Shown one piece after another: positions 1 to 5,787 of a DNA stretch of 6,002 bases; the first letter of the stretch is position 1; each line of letters opens with the position of its first letter. The DNA is from Balneolaceae bacterium SMO_bin1 (lineage in GTDB: Bacteria; Bacteroidota; Rhodothermia; Balneolales; Balneolaceae), in assembly GCA_003123965.1 (NCBI GenBank), contig NNSL01000298.1, positions 1-6,002 of the forward strand, written 5' to 3'. The translations under genes were made by a program, and so were the position numbers. Under the pieces are notes generated by a model. The model saw only the letters and a program-made list of their open reading frames with translations. It was not told the DNA's origin and did not search any database.

Positions 1-622
1 AAATGCTTATGCTAATTATCTGCGTTCGAAAAATGTTTCTATCACAACACATTGTGAACCTAATGCTGAAGCCTCCGATAGCGGCTGGGTGATTAACGGT
101 AAAGAGGCCAATTTGAAATGTAAGCAGCTGATTTATGCTACCGGCTACGGCACATCAGATCACCCTTACTGGAATTTTATACCACTTGAAGGCGTAAAAG
201 GTCAGCTTGCTAAATTTAAGGTTGATGAGCCCCTCTCCTTCGATCATTCTATTTCCAGTCTGGGCTATATTGTTCGCTTTGATGATGAGCACACCTTTAT
301 CCAAGGCAGCACGTATGAGCATGATTTTGAGCATCTTAACACCGATGCTGAAGGAGAAGCATACCTGCGCAAGCGCATGGCCCGCACGCTGCCAAAGCTG
401 GCGGAAAAGGCTGAATTAGTAGATCAATGGGCGGGCGTTCGGCTTTTCACTCCGGATAAAAAACCAGTGCTGGGGCCGCATCCTGAAATTGAAAACCTGC
501 ATATATTTTCAGCTTTGGGATCAAAAGGACTTATGTACGGTAAGTTTTTAGCAGAGCATTATGCCCACTATCTCACAAATGGACAATCCATTTTCCCTGA
601 AGTTTCTGTTGAGCGTTTCTAA
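1..622 (+). CDS. FAD-dependent oxidoreductase, DAO family (5'-truncated by window edge)
   Basis: This is the C-terminal part (206 residues visible) of a D-amino-acid oxidase/glycine oxidase-like flavoenzyme, a family that oxidises amines or amino acids with FAD. The frame is open from base 2, so the GTG at 89 is an internal valine and not the start; family members are usually 350-400 residues, so roughly the first half, including the Rossmann dinucleotide-binding motif, lies off the left edge. Visible family signatures are YATGY (flavin-contacting strand, about residues 45-49), GVKGQL at the start of the substrate domain, QGSTYE, then WAGVRLFTPDKKPVLG and the closing GSKGLMYGKFLAEH helix, which together form the conserved C-terminal FAD contact region. 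The gene ends in TAA at 620-622, immediately before a hairpin, and converges on the leftward genes. Substrate cannot be told from this fragment; glycine, sarcosine or other amino acids are possible, and a tRNA-modifying MnmC-type domain is a less likely alternative. Confidence 0.85.
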   Translation, partial: NAYANYLRSKNVSITTHCEPNAEASDSGWVINGKEANLKCKQLIYATGYGTSDHPYWNFIPLEGVKGQLAKFKVDEPLSFDHSISSLGYIVRFDDEHTFIQGSTYEHDFEHLNTDAEGEAYLRKRMARTLPKLAEKAELVDQWAGVRLFTPDKKPVLGPHPEIENLHIFSALGSKGLMYGKFLAEHYAHYLTNGQSIFPEVSVERF

Positions 623-627
623 ATAAA

Positions 628-660
628 AAACCCTCAAGGATTTAGAAATCTTGAGGGTTT
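628..660. terminator. Bidirectional intrinsic terminator between convergent units
   Basis: The 11-base arm AAACCCTCAAG (628-638) pairs perfectly with CTTGAGGGTTT (650-660) around an 11-base interval. On the - strand the stem is followed by TTTTTTATTT (630-621), a good U-tract, so it should end leftward transcripts coming from tRNA-Ser. On the + strand only TTT follows before GCTATAT, so termination of the oxidoreductase transcript should be weaker. It lies 5 bases after the oxidoreductase stop and 16 bases beyond the tRNA 3' end. Confidence 0.85.
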
Positions 661-676
661 GCTATATAGAATATAA

Positions 677-768
677 TGGCGGAGAGGGAGGGATTCGAAC
701 CCCCGGAATCTCGTGAAAGATTCACTCGCTTTCCAAGCGAGCCCGATCGGCCACTCTGGCACCTCTCC
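677..768 (-). tRNA. tRNA-Ser (anticodon GGA), CCA encoded
   Basis: Read on the - strand, the acceptor arm GGAGAGG (768-762) pairs with CCTCTCC, followed by discriminator G and an encoded CCA (679-677). The anticodon stem CTCGC/GCGAG encloses the loop TTGGAAA, giving anticodon GGA (734-732), which reads UCC and UCU serine codons. A long variable arm (GAATCTTTCACGAGATTC, a hairpin) marks it as a class II tRNA, as expected for serine. The T arm contains GGTTCGAATCC. Its length of 92 bases with CCA is normal for tRNA-Ser. It follows tonB on the same strand but appears to have its own promoter. Confidence 0.97.
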
Positions 769-780
769 GTTAAAGAATCG

Positions 781-811
781 CAAATATAGAACAAATCGGC
801 GGCGAATTCAA
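781..811 (-). promoter_or_regulatory. Bacteroidota-type promoter for tRNA-Ser
   Basis: On the - strand TATATTTG (788-781) matches the Bacteroidota -7 consensus TAnnTTTG exactly, and TTG (811-809) lies 20 bases upstream, within the usual 19-21 base spacing of the -33 element. The predicted start point falls a few bases before the tRNA 5' end at 768, leaving a short leader for RNase P to remove. The whole promoter sits in the 58-base gap between the tonB stop and the tRNA. The element match is seen in the sequence; promoter activity is inferred. Confidence 0.6.
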
Positions 812-826
812 CGCCCTTTCCCTTTT

Positions 827-1495
827 CTAAATAGTAAAATAATTCTTGGTGTAGGCGCGTACCGGTTCGCCGTTATTTTGGGCGGGACGAAACTTCCAGT
901 TCAGCGCCGCTTTTATTACTTCTTCCACAATCCGATCTTCGATATTCGTCACCTTTTCCAGCTGGTTGCCCTCATCATCAAGCGTGTAAATACTCATAAT
1001 CACCGCTTCCTCTACGTTGCCTTCTTTATCGACTAAAAACTCAACGGCAATCTCGTAACTATTCTCCCCTTTTTTCAGCGGTGGCTCAACAATGCGAATC
1101 ACCCTGGGCCCAATAGTGGGATTGCTGACAATTTGATTCTGACCCTGGGCCGGGGCTTCTCCGGCTGTGGTGCTGAGTGAATCGTAGGAATCAGCAAAGG
1201 CTTCTTCTGTGAAATCTATTTCTTCCTCCTCAATAACTTCATCATTGGGTACTGGAACGGGTACCTGCGGCGCCGGCGGGGGCGGCGGCGAACTCTGCTG
1301 CTGGGTACGAACCGGAGCCTGCACTACCGCTTCTTCGGTCGTTTCGGTAACATCCTGGAAAACCTCCTCTTTTTCAGGTATCGGCCAAAATAAGACTAGC
1401 GCCAGGCACAGCAACTGAGCAGCTACAATACTGCTCATAATACGGATGCGGTAGGTGGCAGCTCCGCGATTTGATTTTTGTTTACGGCCTGACAA
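827..1495 (-). CDS. tonB: TonB family energy transducer
   Basis: This 222-residue protein has the TonB layout. A short basic cytoplasmic N-terminus (residues 1-19) is followed by one membrane anchor (about 20-38). Next comes a periplasmic linker with a proline-rich part at about 70-83 (PPPPPAPQVPVPVP) and a very acidic stretch at 85-100. The TonB C-terminal domain covers about 128-222 and includes the typical ALNWKFRPAQNNGEPVRAY segment near the end. TonB couples the proton-motive force, through ExbB/ExbD, to TonB-dependent outer-membrane receptors; no exbB/exbD or receptor gene is visible here. The chosen start is TTG at 1495, five bases after the plsC stop, because it keeps the basic N-terminus. 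The only ATG nearby (1438, residue 20) would remove it. No Shine-Dalgarno sequence is evident. It is probably the last protein gene of the leftward operon. FCB genomes usually carry several TonB paralogues, so the cognate receptor cannot be named. Confidence 0.88.
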   Translation of the reverse strand: MSGRKQKSNRGAATYRIRIMSSIVAAQLLCLALVLFWPIPEKEEVFQDVTETTEEAVVQAPVRTQQQSSPPPPPAPQVPVPVPNDEVIEEEEIDFTEEAFADSYDSLSTTAGEAPAQGQNQIVSNPTIGPRVIRIVEPPLKKGENSYEIAVEFLVDKEGNVEEAVIMSIYTLDDEGNQLEKVTNIEDRIVEEVIKAALNWKFRPAQNNGEPVRAYTKNYFTI

Positions 1496-1500
1496 TGCAA

Positions 1501-1833
1501 CTACAATTTTTGCTGTTCAATGGTTTTAAGTTCCTCTTCAATCTGCTGCTGTACATGCACCTTAAGTTCTTGCACATCTTCAAACTTATCGGAATCAATC
1601 GGATCCAATATAGAAACGTTGAAGGTATTGCGAAATCTAAACTTCCATGATCCCGAAGGCATGGCATGATACCCACCTTCTAAAACGACGGGCAGAACCT
1701 GAAAATTGTATTTCTTAGCAATCACAAATGCCCCCCTTTTGAACGGGCGCAGCTTACCATCAGTAGTGCGTGTGCCCTCTGGAAATATCATGCCGGGTAT
1801 ACCATCTTCTATGGGACGAACCAAGGCATCCAT
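1501..1833 (-). CDS. C-terminal PlsC fragment as read (FPEGTR half)
   Basis: This 110-codon frame carries the 3' half of plsC, with FPEGTR at residues 17-22. The ATG at 1833 is an internal methionine of the repaired protein: in-frame PlsC-like sequence continues upstream of it to about 1875 without a start codon. Without the HX4D motif it cannot be a working acyltransferase. It ends in TAG at 1503-1501, five bases before the tonB start. Confidence 0.5.
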   Translation of the reverse strand: MDALVRPIEDGIPGMIFPEGTRTTDGKLRPFKRGAFVIAKKYNFQVLPVVLEGGYHAMPSGSWKFRFRNTFNVSILDPIDSDKFEDVQELKVHVQQQIEEELKTIEQQKL

Positions 1834-2236
1834 TGCCCGAACTGACCCCAGGCTTTTGCGATCGATGGGAATGTGACCCGGTCATAGCCGTGAGCCATCC
1901 AAGCACGGGAATTCGCATTAAGCTCTTTTTGGTGACCCATTTCATATCCCATGGCAGCAAGTAAAGCAGCGGAATATCCAAAAAGCTCTGATGATTAGCT
2001 ACCACAATGGTAGGCTTTTCTACTTTATTTGGATCCGCCCCAGTTATATTGAATGTCCATGAGGGAACCGGTTTTAGAATCAGCCAGGCCAGTAATTTTA
2101 ACGCCCGATTGGGAATTTTGCGGTATCTATCGAATGGATATGTAAATATGAATAACACAAAGGTTAACATCAGGCAGATGTGGAAGCATACCGTCCAGTA
2201 GGCCCACATAAGTATGCTTAGAAAGCTGCGGCGCAT
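1501..2236 (-). pseudogene. plsC: 1-acyl-sn-glycerol-3-phosphate acyltransferase PlsC, interrupted by a one-base frameshift
   Basis: This is a lysophosphatidic acid acyltransferase, which adds the second acyl chain to make phosphatidic acid at the inner membrane. Removing one base near 1876 joins two frames into a 244-residue protein, the normal size for PlsC. From the ATG at 2236 the order is: a hydrophobic N-terminal membrane segment (about 6-34), the catalytic HX4D motif as NHQSFLD (His82, Asp87), the MTGHIPIDRK block (restored only in the repaired frame), then FPEGTR, which binds glycerol phosphate, and a hydrophobic strand ending in VLPVVLEGG. The start ATG overlaps the murQ stop as TGATG; a GTG one codon earlier (2239) is also possible. 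The AGGAG ahead of it lies only two bases from the ATG, too close for a normal Shine-Dalgarno. As written, both halves lack part of the active site, so either the sequence has an error or the gene is dead. The family call is strong; the acyl-acceptor specificity is by family. Confidence 0.8.
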
Positions 2237-2239
2237 CAC
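1760..2239 (-). CDS. N-terminal PlsC fragment as read (HX4D half)
   Basis: This is the frame as written for the 5' half of plsC, 159 codons from GTG 2239 (ATG at 2236). Residues 1-121 match the family through the membrane segment, HX4D motif and VLGWLTAMTG. The remaining 38 residues (from SHSHRSQ on) are out-of-frame sequence rich in Ser, His, Gly and Arg with no resemblance to PlsC. The FPEGTR motif is missing, so this product should be inactive by itself. Confidence 0.5.
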   Translation of the reverse strand: MMRRSFLSILMWAYWTVCFHICLMLTFVLFIFTYPFDRYRKIPNRALKLLAWLILKPVPSWTFNITGADPNKVEKPTIVVANHQSFLDIPLLYLLPWDMKWVTKKSLMRIPVLGWLTAMTGSHSHRSQKPGVSSGNGCLGSSHRRWYTRHDISRGHTHY

Positions 2240-3177
2240 TCCTGTTGTAAATTTAAATAGGCTTTTCGAATCAGTCCATCATGTTTGGCAAGCTCTGCTT
2301 TTGCCTGCTCTTGGCTGATACCGGCAAGCTGCATAAGTAGTGCCGTTTTAACGTGCCCATCGGCAGCCCGCAGCGTTTCCGTGGCTTCTTGGTACGAACT
2401 CTCGCTGAACATCATAATAATGCGTTTGGCCCGTTCTTGCAGCTTTTTGTTCGTCTGCATTAAATCAACCATCACGTTTTCGTACACCTTTCCCCGGCGT
2501 ATCATGGCCCCGGTTGTAATCATGTTGAGTACCATTTTCTGTGCCGTGGCGCTCTTCATCCGTGTGCTGCCCATTACCACTTCCGGGCCTACTGGAATAT
2601 CGATCATAATATCTGGTTTAGCGGGTGATTGCGCGGCCGGAACAGTGGTAACAAAAATCGTTTTAGCTCCAACCTTGGCGGCTTCTTTAAGCGCACCCAG
2701 CACGTAGGGCGTACGGCCGCTGGCTGCCAGGCCACATAGCACGTCTTTGGCCTCCAGGTTGATTTGCTGTACCGCTTCTCTGCCATTGCGCTCTTCATCT
2801 TCGGCGCCTTCCTGTGCCACAAACATGGCTTCCCGGCCGCCGGCTATTAGCCCTTGCACCTGTTCCGGGTCAGATCCAAAGGTTGGCGGACATTCGGCGG
2901 CATCGAGCACGCCAAGACGACCGCTGGTCCCGGCACCGGCATAAATTAGGCGCCCCCCGTTGTTAAGGGCCTCATAAACCAGGTCAACAGCTTGTGCAAT
3001 GGCATCGAGTTTTTCTTCAACTGCGTATGCAACTTTTTTGTCCTCTTCATTTATCAGGCGCACAATTTCGGAGGCATCAGCTAAATCAATTTCCTGCGTA
3101 GCGGTATTACGCTGCTCCGTATCCAGCTTTTTCAGCTGCTCAAAAAGAGCGTTGCTTTGATTATTATGATTACTCAC
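2236..3177 (-). CDS. murQ: N-acetylmuramic acid 6-phosphate etherase MurQ
   Basis: MurQ cleaves the D-lactyl ether of MurNAc-6-phosphate to give GlcNAc-6-phosphate and D-lactate, a cytoplasmic step of peptidoglycan recycling. The protein is 313 residues from the GTG at 3177. The SIS sugar-isomerase fold is clear, with GRLIYAGAGTSGRLG at about 75-89, CGLAASGRTPYVLGAL at about 148-163, and GSTRMKSATAQKMVLNM at about 203-219. Glu95 (AAECPPTFG) and Glu126 (EGAEDE) correspond to the E. coli catalytic pair Glu83 and Glu114, so the active site is intact. The C-terminal helical part ends in LAKHDGLIRKAYL, as in the family. I chose GTG 3177 (8-base overlap with the upstream gene's stop) over a TTG at 3204 (35-base overlap, 322 residues) because no ATG is available and conservation begins well after both. 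It is translationally linked to plsC by a TGATG overlap. No murP or anmK gene is nearby. Confidence 0.95.
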   Translation of the reverse strand: MSNHNNQSNALFEQLKKLDTEQRNTATQEIDLADASEIVRLINEEDKKVAYAVEEKLDAIAQAVDLVYEALNNGGRLIYAGAGTSGRLGVLDAAECPPTFGSDPEQVQGLIAGGREAMFVAQEGAEDEERNGREAVQQINLEAKDVLCGLAASGRTPYVLGALKEAAKVGAKTIFVTTVPAAQSPAKPDIMIDIPVGPEVVMGSTRMKSATAQKMVLNMITTGAMIRRGKVYENVMVDLMQTNKKLQERAKRIIMMFSESSYQEATETLRAADGHVKTALLMQLAGISQEQAKAELAKHDGLIRKAYLNLQQE

Positions 3178-3544
3178 TAATATCGGTTTTGTGCTTATTG
3201 CCAATCCATCCCAAGTGCGTATGATGAAAAGAGTCGGGATGTTTTAATCCGTACCCCAGCATACGGTCTAAGCTGGAGTGTGAAAATAGAATTATGCCCG
3301 CCAGCATCATTACAGAACTGCCAGCCAGCGTTCCTGCCAAATACAATAAAATTGCAATTCCTTTGTGGTGAAAAAGGTTGTAGAAAATCGCACCGATGCG
3401 ATTGTTGAACAAATATCCCGCCATCGAAATATCAGGCACCAATATAAGCGCGGGGAAAACCCACCAGGCATAATGCAAAAACGTGAACAGGAGTATGCCC
3501 AGCAAAAGCATGGCTGCCTCTTCTAATTTCACCAACTTTTTCAT
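3170..3544 (-). CDS. DUF4260 family membrane protein
   Basis: This small integral membrane protein of 124 residues has unknown function and resembles the DUF4260 family. It shows two long hydrophobic regions, at about residues 9-36 and 62-88, each long enough for one or two helices. Between them are the conserved-looking PDISMAGYLFNNRIG loop and YNLFHHKG. The end carries the family-like signature HSSLDRMLGYGLKHPDSF followed by HHTHLG (residues 89-112), which is rich in histidine and aspartate. The many His residues (HH at 59-60, HHTH at 107-110) could suggest metal binding, but that is a guess. The start is ATG at 3544, nine bases after the accC stop, and its 3' end overlaps the murQ start by 8 bases, so it is co-transcribed with envelope genes. 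I recognise the family from its motifs but know of no established biochemical role. Confidence 0.8.
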   Translation of the reverse strand: MKKLVKLEEAAMLLLGILLFTFLHYAWWVFPALILVPDISMAGYLFNNRIGAIFYNLFHHKGIAILLYLAGTLAGSSVMMLAGIILFSHSSLDRMLGYGLKHPDSFHHTHLGWIGNKHKTDISE

Positions 3545-3553
3545 GGGTTTACT

Positions 3554-3880
3554 TTACGTATTGCCACGCTTTTCCCACCAAAGTGATTTGGAAGTTCCGT
3601 TTCCTGATAACTGCTGAGAAGGTTCTTTGTCTTTATCCTGGTTCAGCGTAAGCAATGCTGCAGCCAGCGATCGTACATCGGCATCAACGTTTTCGAGCTC
3701 ATCCAGCTTTTCGGCGCTGAATAAATCGGGAACAAAATGGGTATCGTACTCTCCTTTTCTAAACGCCTCATGTTTGAGCACAAAACGACAAAAATGGAAT
3801 AGTTGTTCGGCAGCCGGATATTTCATACTCATCCAATGCGCGCAGCATGCGCTTAATAGCCTGCTCGCGATCCGCGCCAT
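3554..3880 (-). CDS. C-terminal AccC fragment as read
   Basis: This frame holds the end of accC. Only the part from about 3790 down (CRFVLKHEAFRKGEYDTHF onward, 78 residues) is real AccC sequence. The upstream portion, MARIASRLLS through FH, is an out-of-frame reading of the main accC coding region, so the ATG at 3880 is not a true gene start. The tail contains an Ala/Leu-rich segment and then a Ser/Gly/Asn linker before WWEKR. It is a fragment and not an independent gene. Confidence 0.45.
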   Translation of the reverse strand: MARIASRLLSACCAHWMSMKYPAAEQLFHFCRFVLKHEAFRKGEYDTHFVPDLFSAEKLDELENVDADVRSLAAALLTLNQDKDKEPSQQLSGNGTSKSLWWEKRGNT

Positions 3881-5060
3881 GGGTGCAGAGCTTCGAAATC
3901 ATCGGGTCGTAATTGATGGTCACTTTTTGCCCTTCTTCAATGCCGGCGTCTACGCGCACGCCGTTTCCTGCCGGTATGCGATGTTTATTAAGCGTGCCCG
4001 TACTTGGCAAGAAATTGTCACGCGGATCTTCAGCATAAATTCGGCACTCAATGGCATGCCCGTTCATTTCAATATCATCTTGGGTGAAGGGCAGTTCTTT
4101 GCCTTCTGCCACCTGAATTTGCAGGTTCACCAAATCAAGACCGGTAATAAGTTCCGTTACTGGGTGCTCAACCTGCAGGCGGGTGTTCATTTCAAGAAAG
4201 TAGAAATTACGGTCGCGGTCTACCAAAAACTCAATAGTTCCGGCCCCTACGTAGTCACATGCTTTAGCTGCAGAAACTGCCGCTTCGGCCATCTCGGCCC
4301 GCAGTTCAGGTGTTAAAATGGTGCATGGTGCTTCTTCTACCACTTTCTGGTGCCGTCGTTGAATTGAACATTCCCGATCAAAAATATGCAGCACGTTGCC
4401 GTGGGTATCGGCCATAATCTGGAACTCTACGTGACGCGGCTCTACAAGGTATTTCTCGATGTACACACGGTCGTCGCCAAATGAGTTGCGGGCTTCAGAC
4501 TTAGCCCCTTTAATGCTCGACTCAAATTCTTCGGGCTTATCAACAATGCGCATGCCTTTACCCCCGCCCCCGGCAGCAGCCTTAACCAAAACAGGGAATC
4601 CAATATCGTGCGCTATCTTCTCGGCTTCTTCAATGCTCTCCAGCGCGTTGGTGGTTCCCGGCGGGAACGGCACCCCTGCATCTTTCATCAGCTCACGGGC
4701 CTCTGTCTTATCGCCCATTAACTCAATGGCTTTAGGTTCCGGGCCAATAAAAATAATGCCTTCTTCATTGCATCGAGCAGAGAAATCGGCATTTTCGCTC
4801 AAAAAGCCGTACCCGGGATGAATGGCGTCGGCGCCGGTTTGTTTGGCGGCATCAATAATTTTATCAATCACCAAATAGCTCTCTGACGAAGCGGCCGGCC
4901 CGATGGCTACCGATTCATCAGCGGCCATTACGTGCGGGGCATCTGCATCGGGTTCAGAATATACAGCTACGGTTTTTTTGCCGAGATCTTTGCAGCTGCG
5001 AAGCACCCGCATGGCAATTTCACCGCGATTGGCAATCAAAATTTTATTAATAGTTGGCAT
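3768..5060 (-). CDS. accC: AccC as read: catalytic part with frameshifted end
   Basis: The as-written frame gives 430 residues. Residues 1-423 (to TTIPF) are standard biotin carboxylase, with all the catalytic residues listed for the full gene. Only the final LSFCAQT is out of frame before TGA at 3770-3768. Compared with E. coli AccC this loses roughly the last 25 residues of the core fold plus the FCB-type extension. Partial activity cannot be excluded, but the missing piece is part of the folded C-terminal domain. Confidence 0.65.
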   Translation of the reverse strand: MPTINKILIANRGEIAMRVLRSCKDLGKKTVAVYSEPDADAPHVMAADESVAIGPAASSESYLVIDKIIDAAKQTGADAIHPGYGFLSENADFSARCNEEGIIFIGPEPKAIELMGDKTEARELMKDAGVPFPPGTTNALESIEEAEKIAHDIGFPVLVKAAAGGGGKGMRIVDKPEEFESSIKGAKSEARNSFGDDRVYIEKYLVEPRHVEFQIMADTHGNVLHIFDRECSIQRRHQKVVEEAPCTILTPELRAEMAEAAVSAAKACDYVGAGTIEFLVDRDRNFYFLEMNTRLQVEHPVTELITGLDLVNLQIQVAEGKELPFTQDDIEMNGHAIECRIYAEDPRDNFLPSTGTLNKHRIPAGNGVRVDAGIEEGQKVTINYDPMISKLCTHGADREQAIKRMLRALDEYEISGCRTTIPFLSFCAQT

Positions 5061-5073
5061 AAGATAGGTTGAA

Positions 5074-5787
5074 TTAAATGATATGCGTGCTCAGCATTTG
5101 TCGCCAAAGATCCCACTCGTCGTCCGAATCAAGATCCCAGACATCAAGCTGATGCTGTATGAATTTTGAATGAAAAATTTGCGCCAGTTTTCGGGCATGC
5201 GACCTGCGATTGTCATCATTGAAGCTAACCAGCCGAAAATCAATCCCCATTATGGAATTCAATAGTTTTTGCTGATTTATATTGGGCACAAAGTCGATTG
5301 GATTATTATAGTAAATATCGTCATCGTAGTAATCGTCGAAAAAAGAACGGATGTTATACACGCCGCTAATACCAATCACCTTGTCGAACTTTTGCGGATG
5401 CTTGAGCGCCAGATTGATCGCATGGTAGCCGCCGAGGTCTACCCCCGCCAGCATCAAATAATCAATTGAATTGTGTTTTTGTACATACGGCAGCACCTCT
5501 TCGAGAATATAGGCTTGGTACTGCTTGTGGCGCATGAGCCGTTTAGCTGGATTCACATTTTTATTGAGCAGACTTTCCTTATCTACGGTATCAACACAGA
5601 AAAGCTGGTTATACCCGTTGTTAAGCTGCTTGGCTATGGCGTCGGTCATTCCGAAGTTCTCCCATTGGTCGGATTGCTGCCCCCGGGTGGGAAAACCAAT
5701 CACGGGCGTGCCCCCATCACCATAAATGCGAATGGCCATATCTTTACCCAAACTGGGGCTGCGCCATTTGTCCTGCCTCATTTCCAT
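5074..5787 (-). CDS. Esterase-like alpha/beta-hydrolase with Asp at the nucleophile position
   Basis: This 237-residue protein resembles the putative esterase family (esterase D/COG4947-like). Its family-like segments run in order: an N-terminal KWRSPSLGKDMAIRIYG strand region (7-23); PVIGFPTRGQQSDQWENFGM (28-47) at the oxyanion-loop position; LFCVDTVDKESLLN (62-75); the nucleophile elbow LMLAGVDLGGYHAINLALKHP (111-131); GISGVYNIRSFFDDYYDDDIYYNNP (139-163); and a C-terminal WDLDSDDEWDLWRQML (217-232). Relatives as I know them have G-C-S-x-G-G-Y-H-A at the elbow and G-H-D-W near the end. Here the Ser position is Asp117 and the His position appears to be Asp223. The enzyme may therefore be inactive, or chemically altered, or a binding protein. 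There is no signal peptide, so it is probably cytoplasmic. The start is ATG 5787 (ATG 5781 is also possible), with no clear ribosome site. It seems to head the leftward operon, 13 bases before accC. Substrate unknown. Confidence 0.8.
   Translation of the reverse strand: MEMRQDKWRSPSLGKDMAIRIYGDGGTPVIGFPTRGQQSDQWENFGMTDAIAKQLNNGYNQLFCVDTVDKESLLNKNVNPAKRLMRHKQYQAYILEEVLPYVQKHNSIDYLMLAGVDLGGYHAINLALKHPQKFDKVIGISGVYNIRSFFDDYYDDDIYYNNPIDFVPNINQQKLLNSIMGIDFRLVSFNDDNRRSHARKLAQIFHSKFIQHQLDVWDLDSDDEWDLWRQMLSTHII

Larger units (their letters stand above)
3554..5060 (-). pseudogene. accC: Biotin carboxylase (acetyl-CoA/acyl-CoA carboxylase subunit AccC), interrupted by a one-base frameshift
   Basis: AccC carboxylates biotin on the carrier protein using ATP and bicarbonate, the first half-reaction of malonyl-CoA synthesis. 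Removing one base from the T run at 3794-3790 (- strand) gives a 501-residue protein. It has an N-terminal KILIANRGEIAMRVLRS domain (6-22), an ATP-grasp domain with the glycine-rich loop AAAGGGGKGM (161-170) and LEMNTRLQVEHPVTE (289-303), and the biotin carboxylase C-terminal domain, which runs through the break. ATP-binding Lys118 and Lys160, and catalytic Arg294, Glu298 and Arg340 (E. coli Arg292, Glu296, Arg338) are present. The protein exceeds E. coli AccC (about 449) by some 50 residues, ending in an SLWWEKR tail that I associate with longer FCB homologues. No biotin carrier domain is fused and no accB is in view. The ATG at 5060 follows the esterase stop by 13 bases. It could instead serve a propionyl- or methylcrotonyl-CoA carboxylase; the acceptor partner is not visible. 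Confidence 0.85.

Noticed and set aside
89..622. GTG at 89 as the start of the oxidoreductase gene
   Set aside because: The frame is open back to base 2 and upstream residues (AYANYLRSKNVSI and on) fit the DAO family, so the start is outside the window.
800..815. Small hairpin GGCG/CGCC as a terminator for tonB
   Set aside because: The stem is only four base pairs, lacks a U-tract in the leftward direction, and overlaps the better-supported -33 promoter element.
713..1036. 107-codon open frame on the + strand
   Set aside because: It runs across the tRNA-Ser gene and antisense to tonB.
1251..1300. GC-rich repetitive stretch
   Set aside because: It encodes the proline-rich linker of TonB; the repeat is explained by codons for Pro and Val.
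2285..2707. 140-codon open frame on the + strand
   Set aside because: It is antisense to the conserved C-terminal half of murQ; it is a shadow of that gene's codon pattern.
3788..3796. Programmed +1 frameshift in accC
   Set aside because: The T run would allow slippage, but there is no stop or rare codon at the shift, no stimulatory structure that I can see, and accC is not known to use frameshifting; sequence error is simpler.
3627..4316. 229-codon open frame on the + strand
   Set aside because: It lies wholly antisense to accC, whose motifs are unmistakable, and its translation has no recognisable domain.
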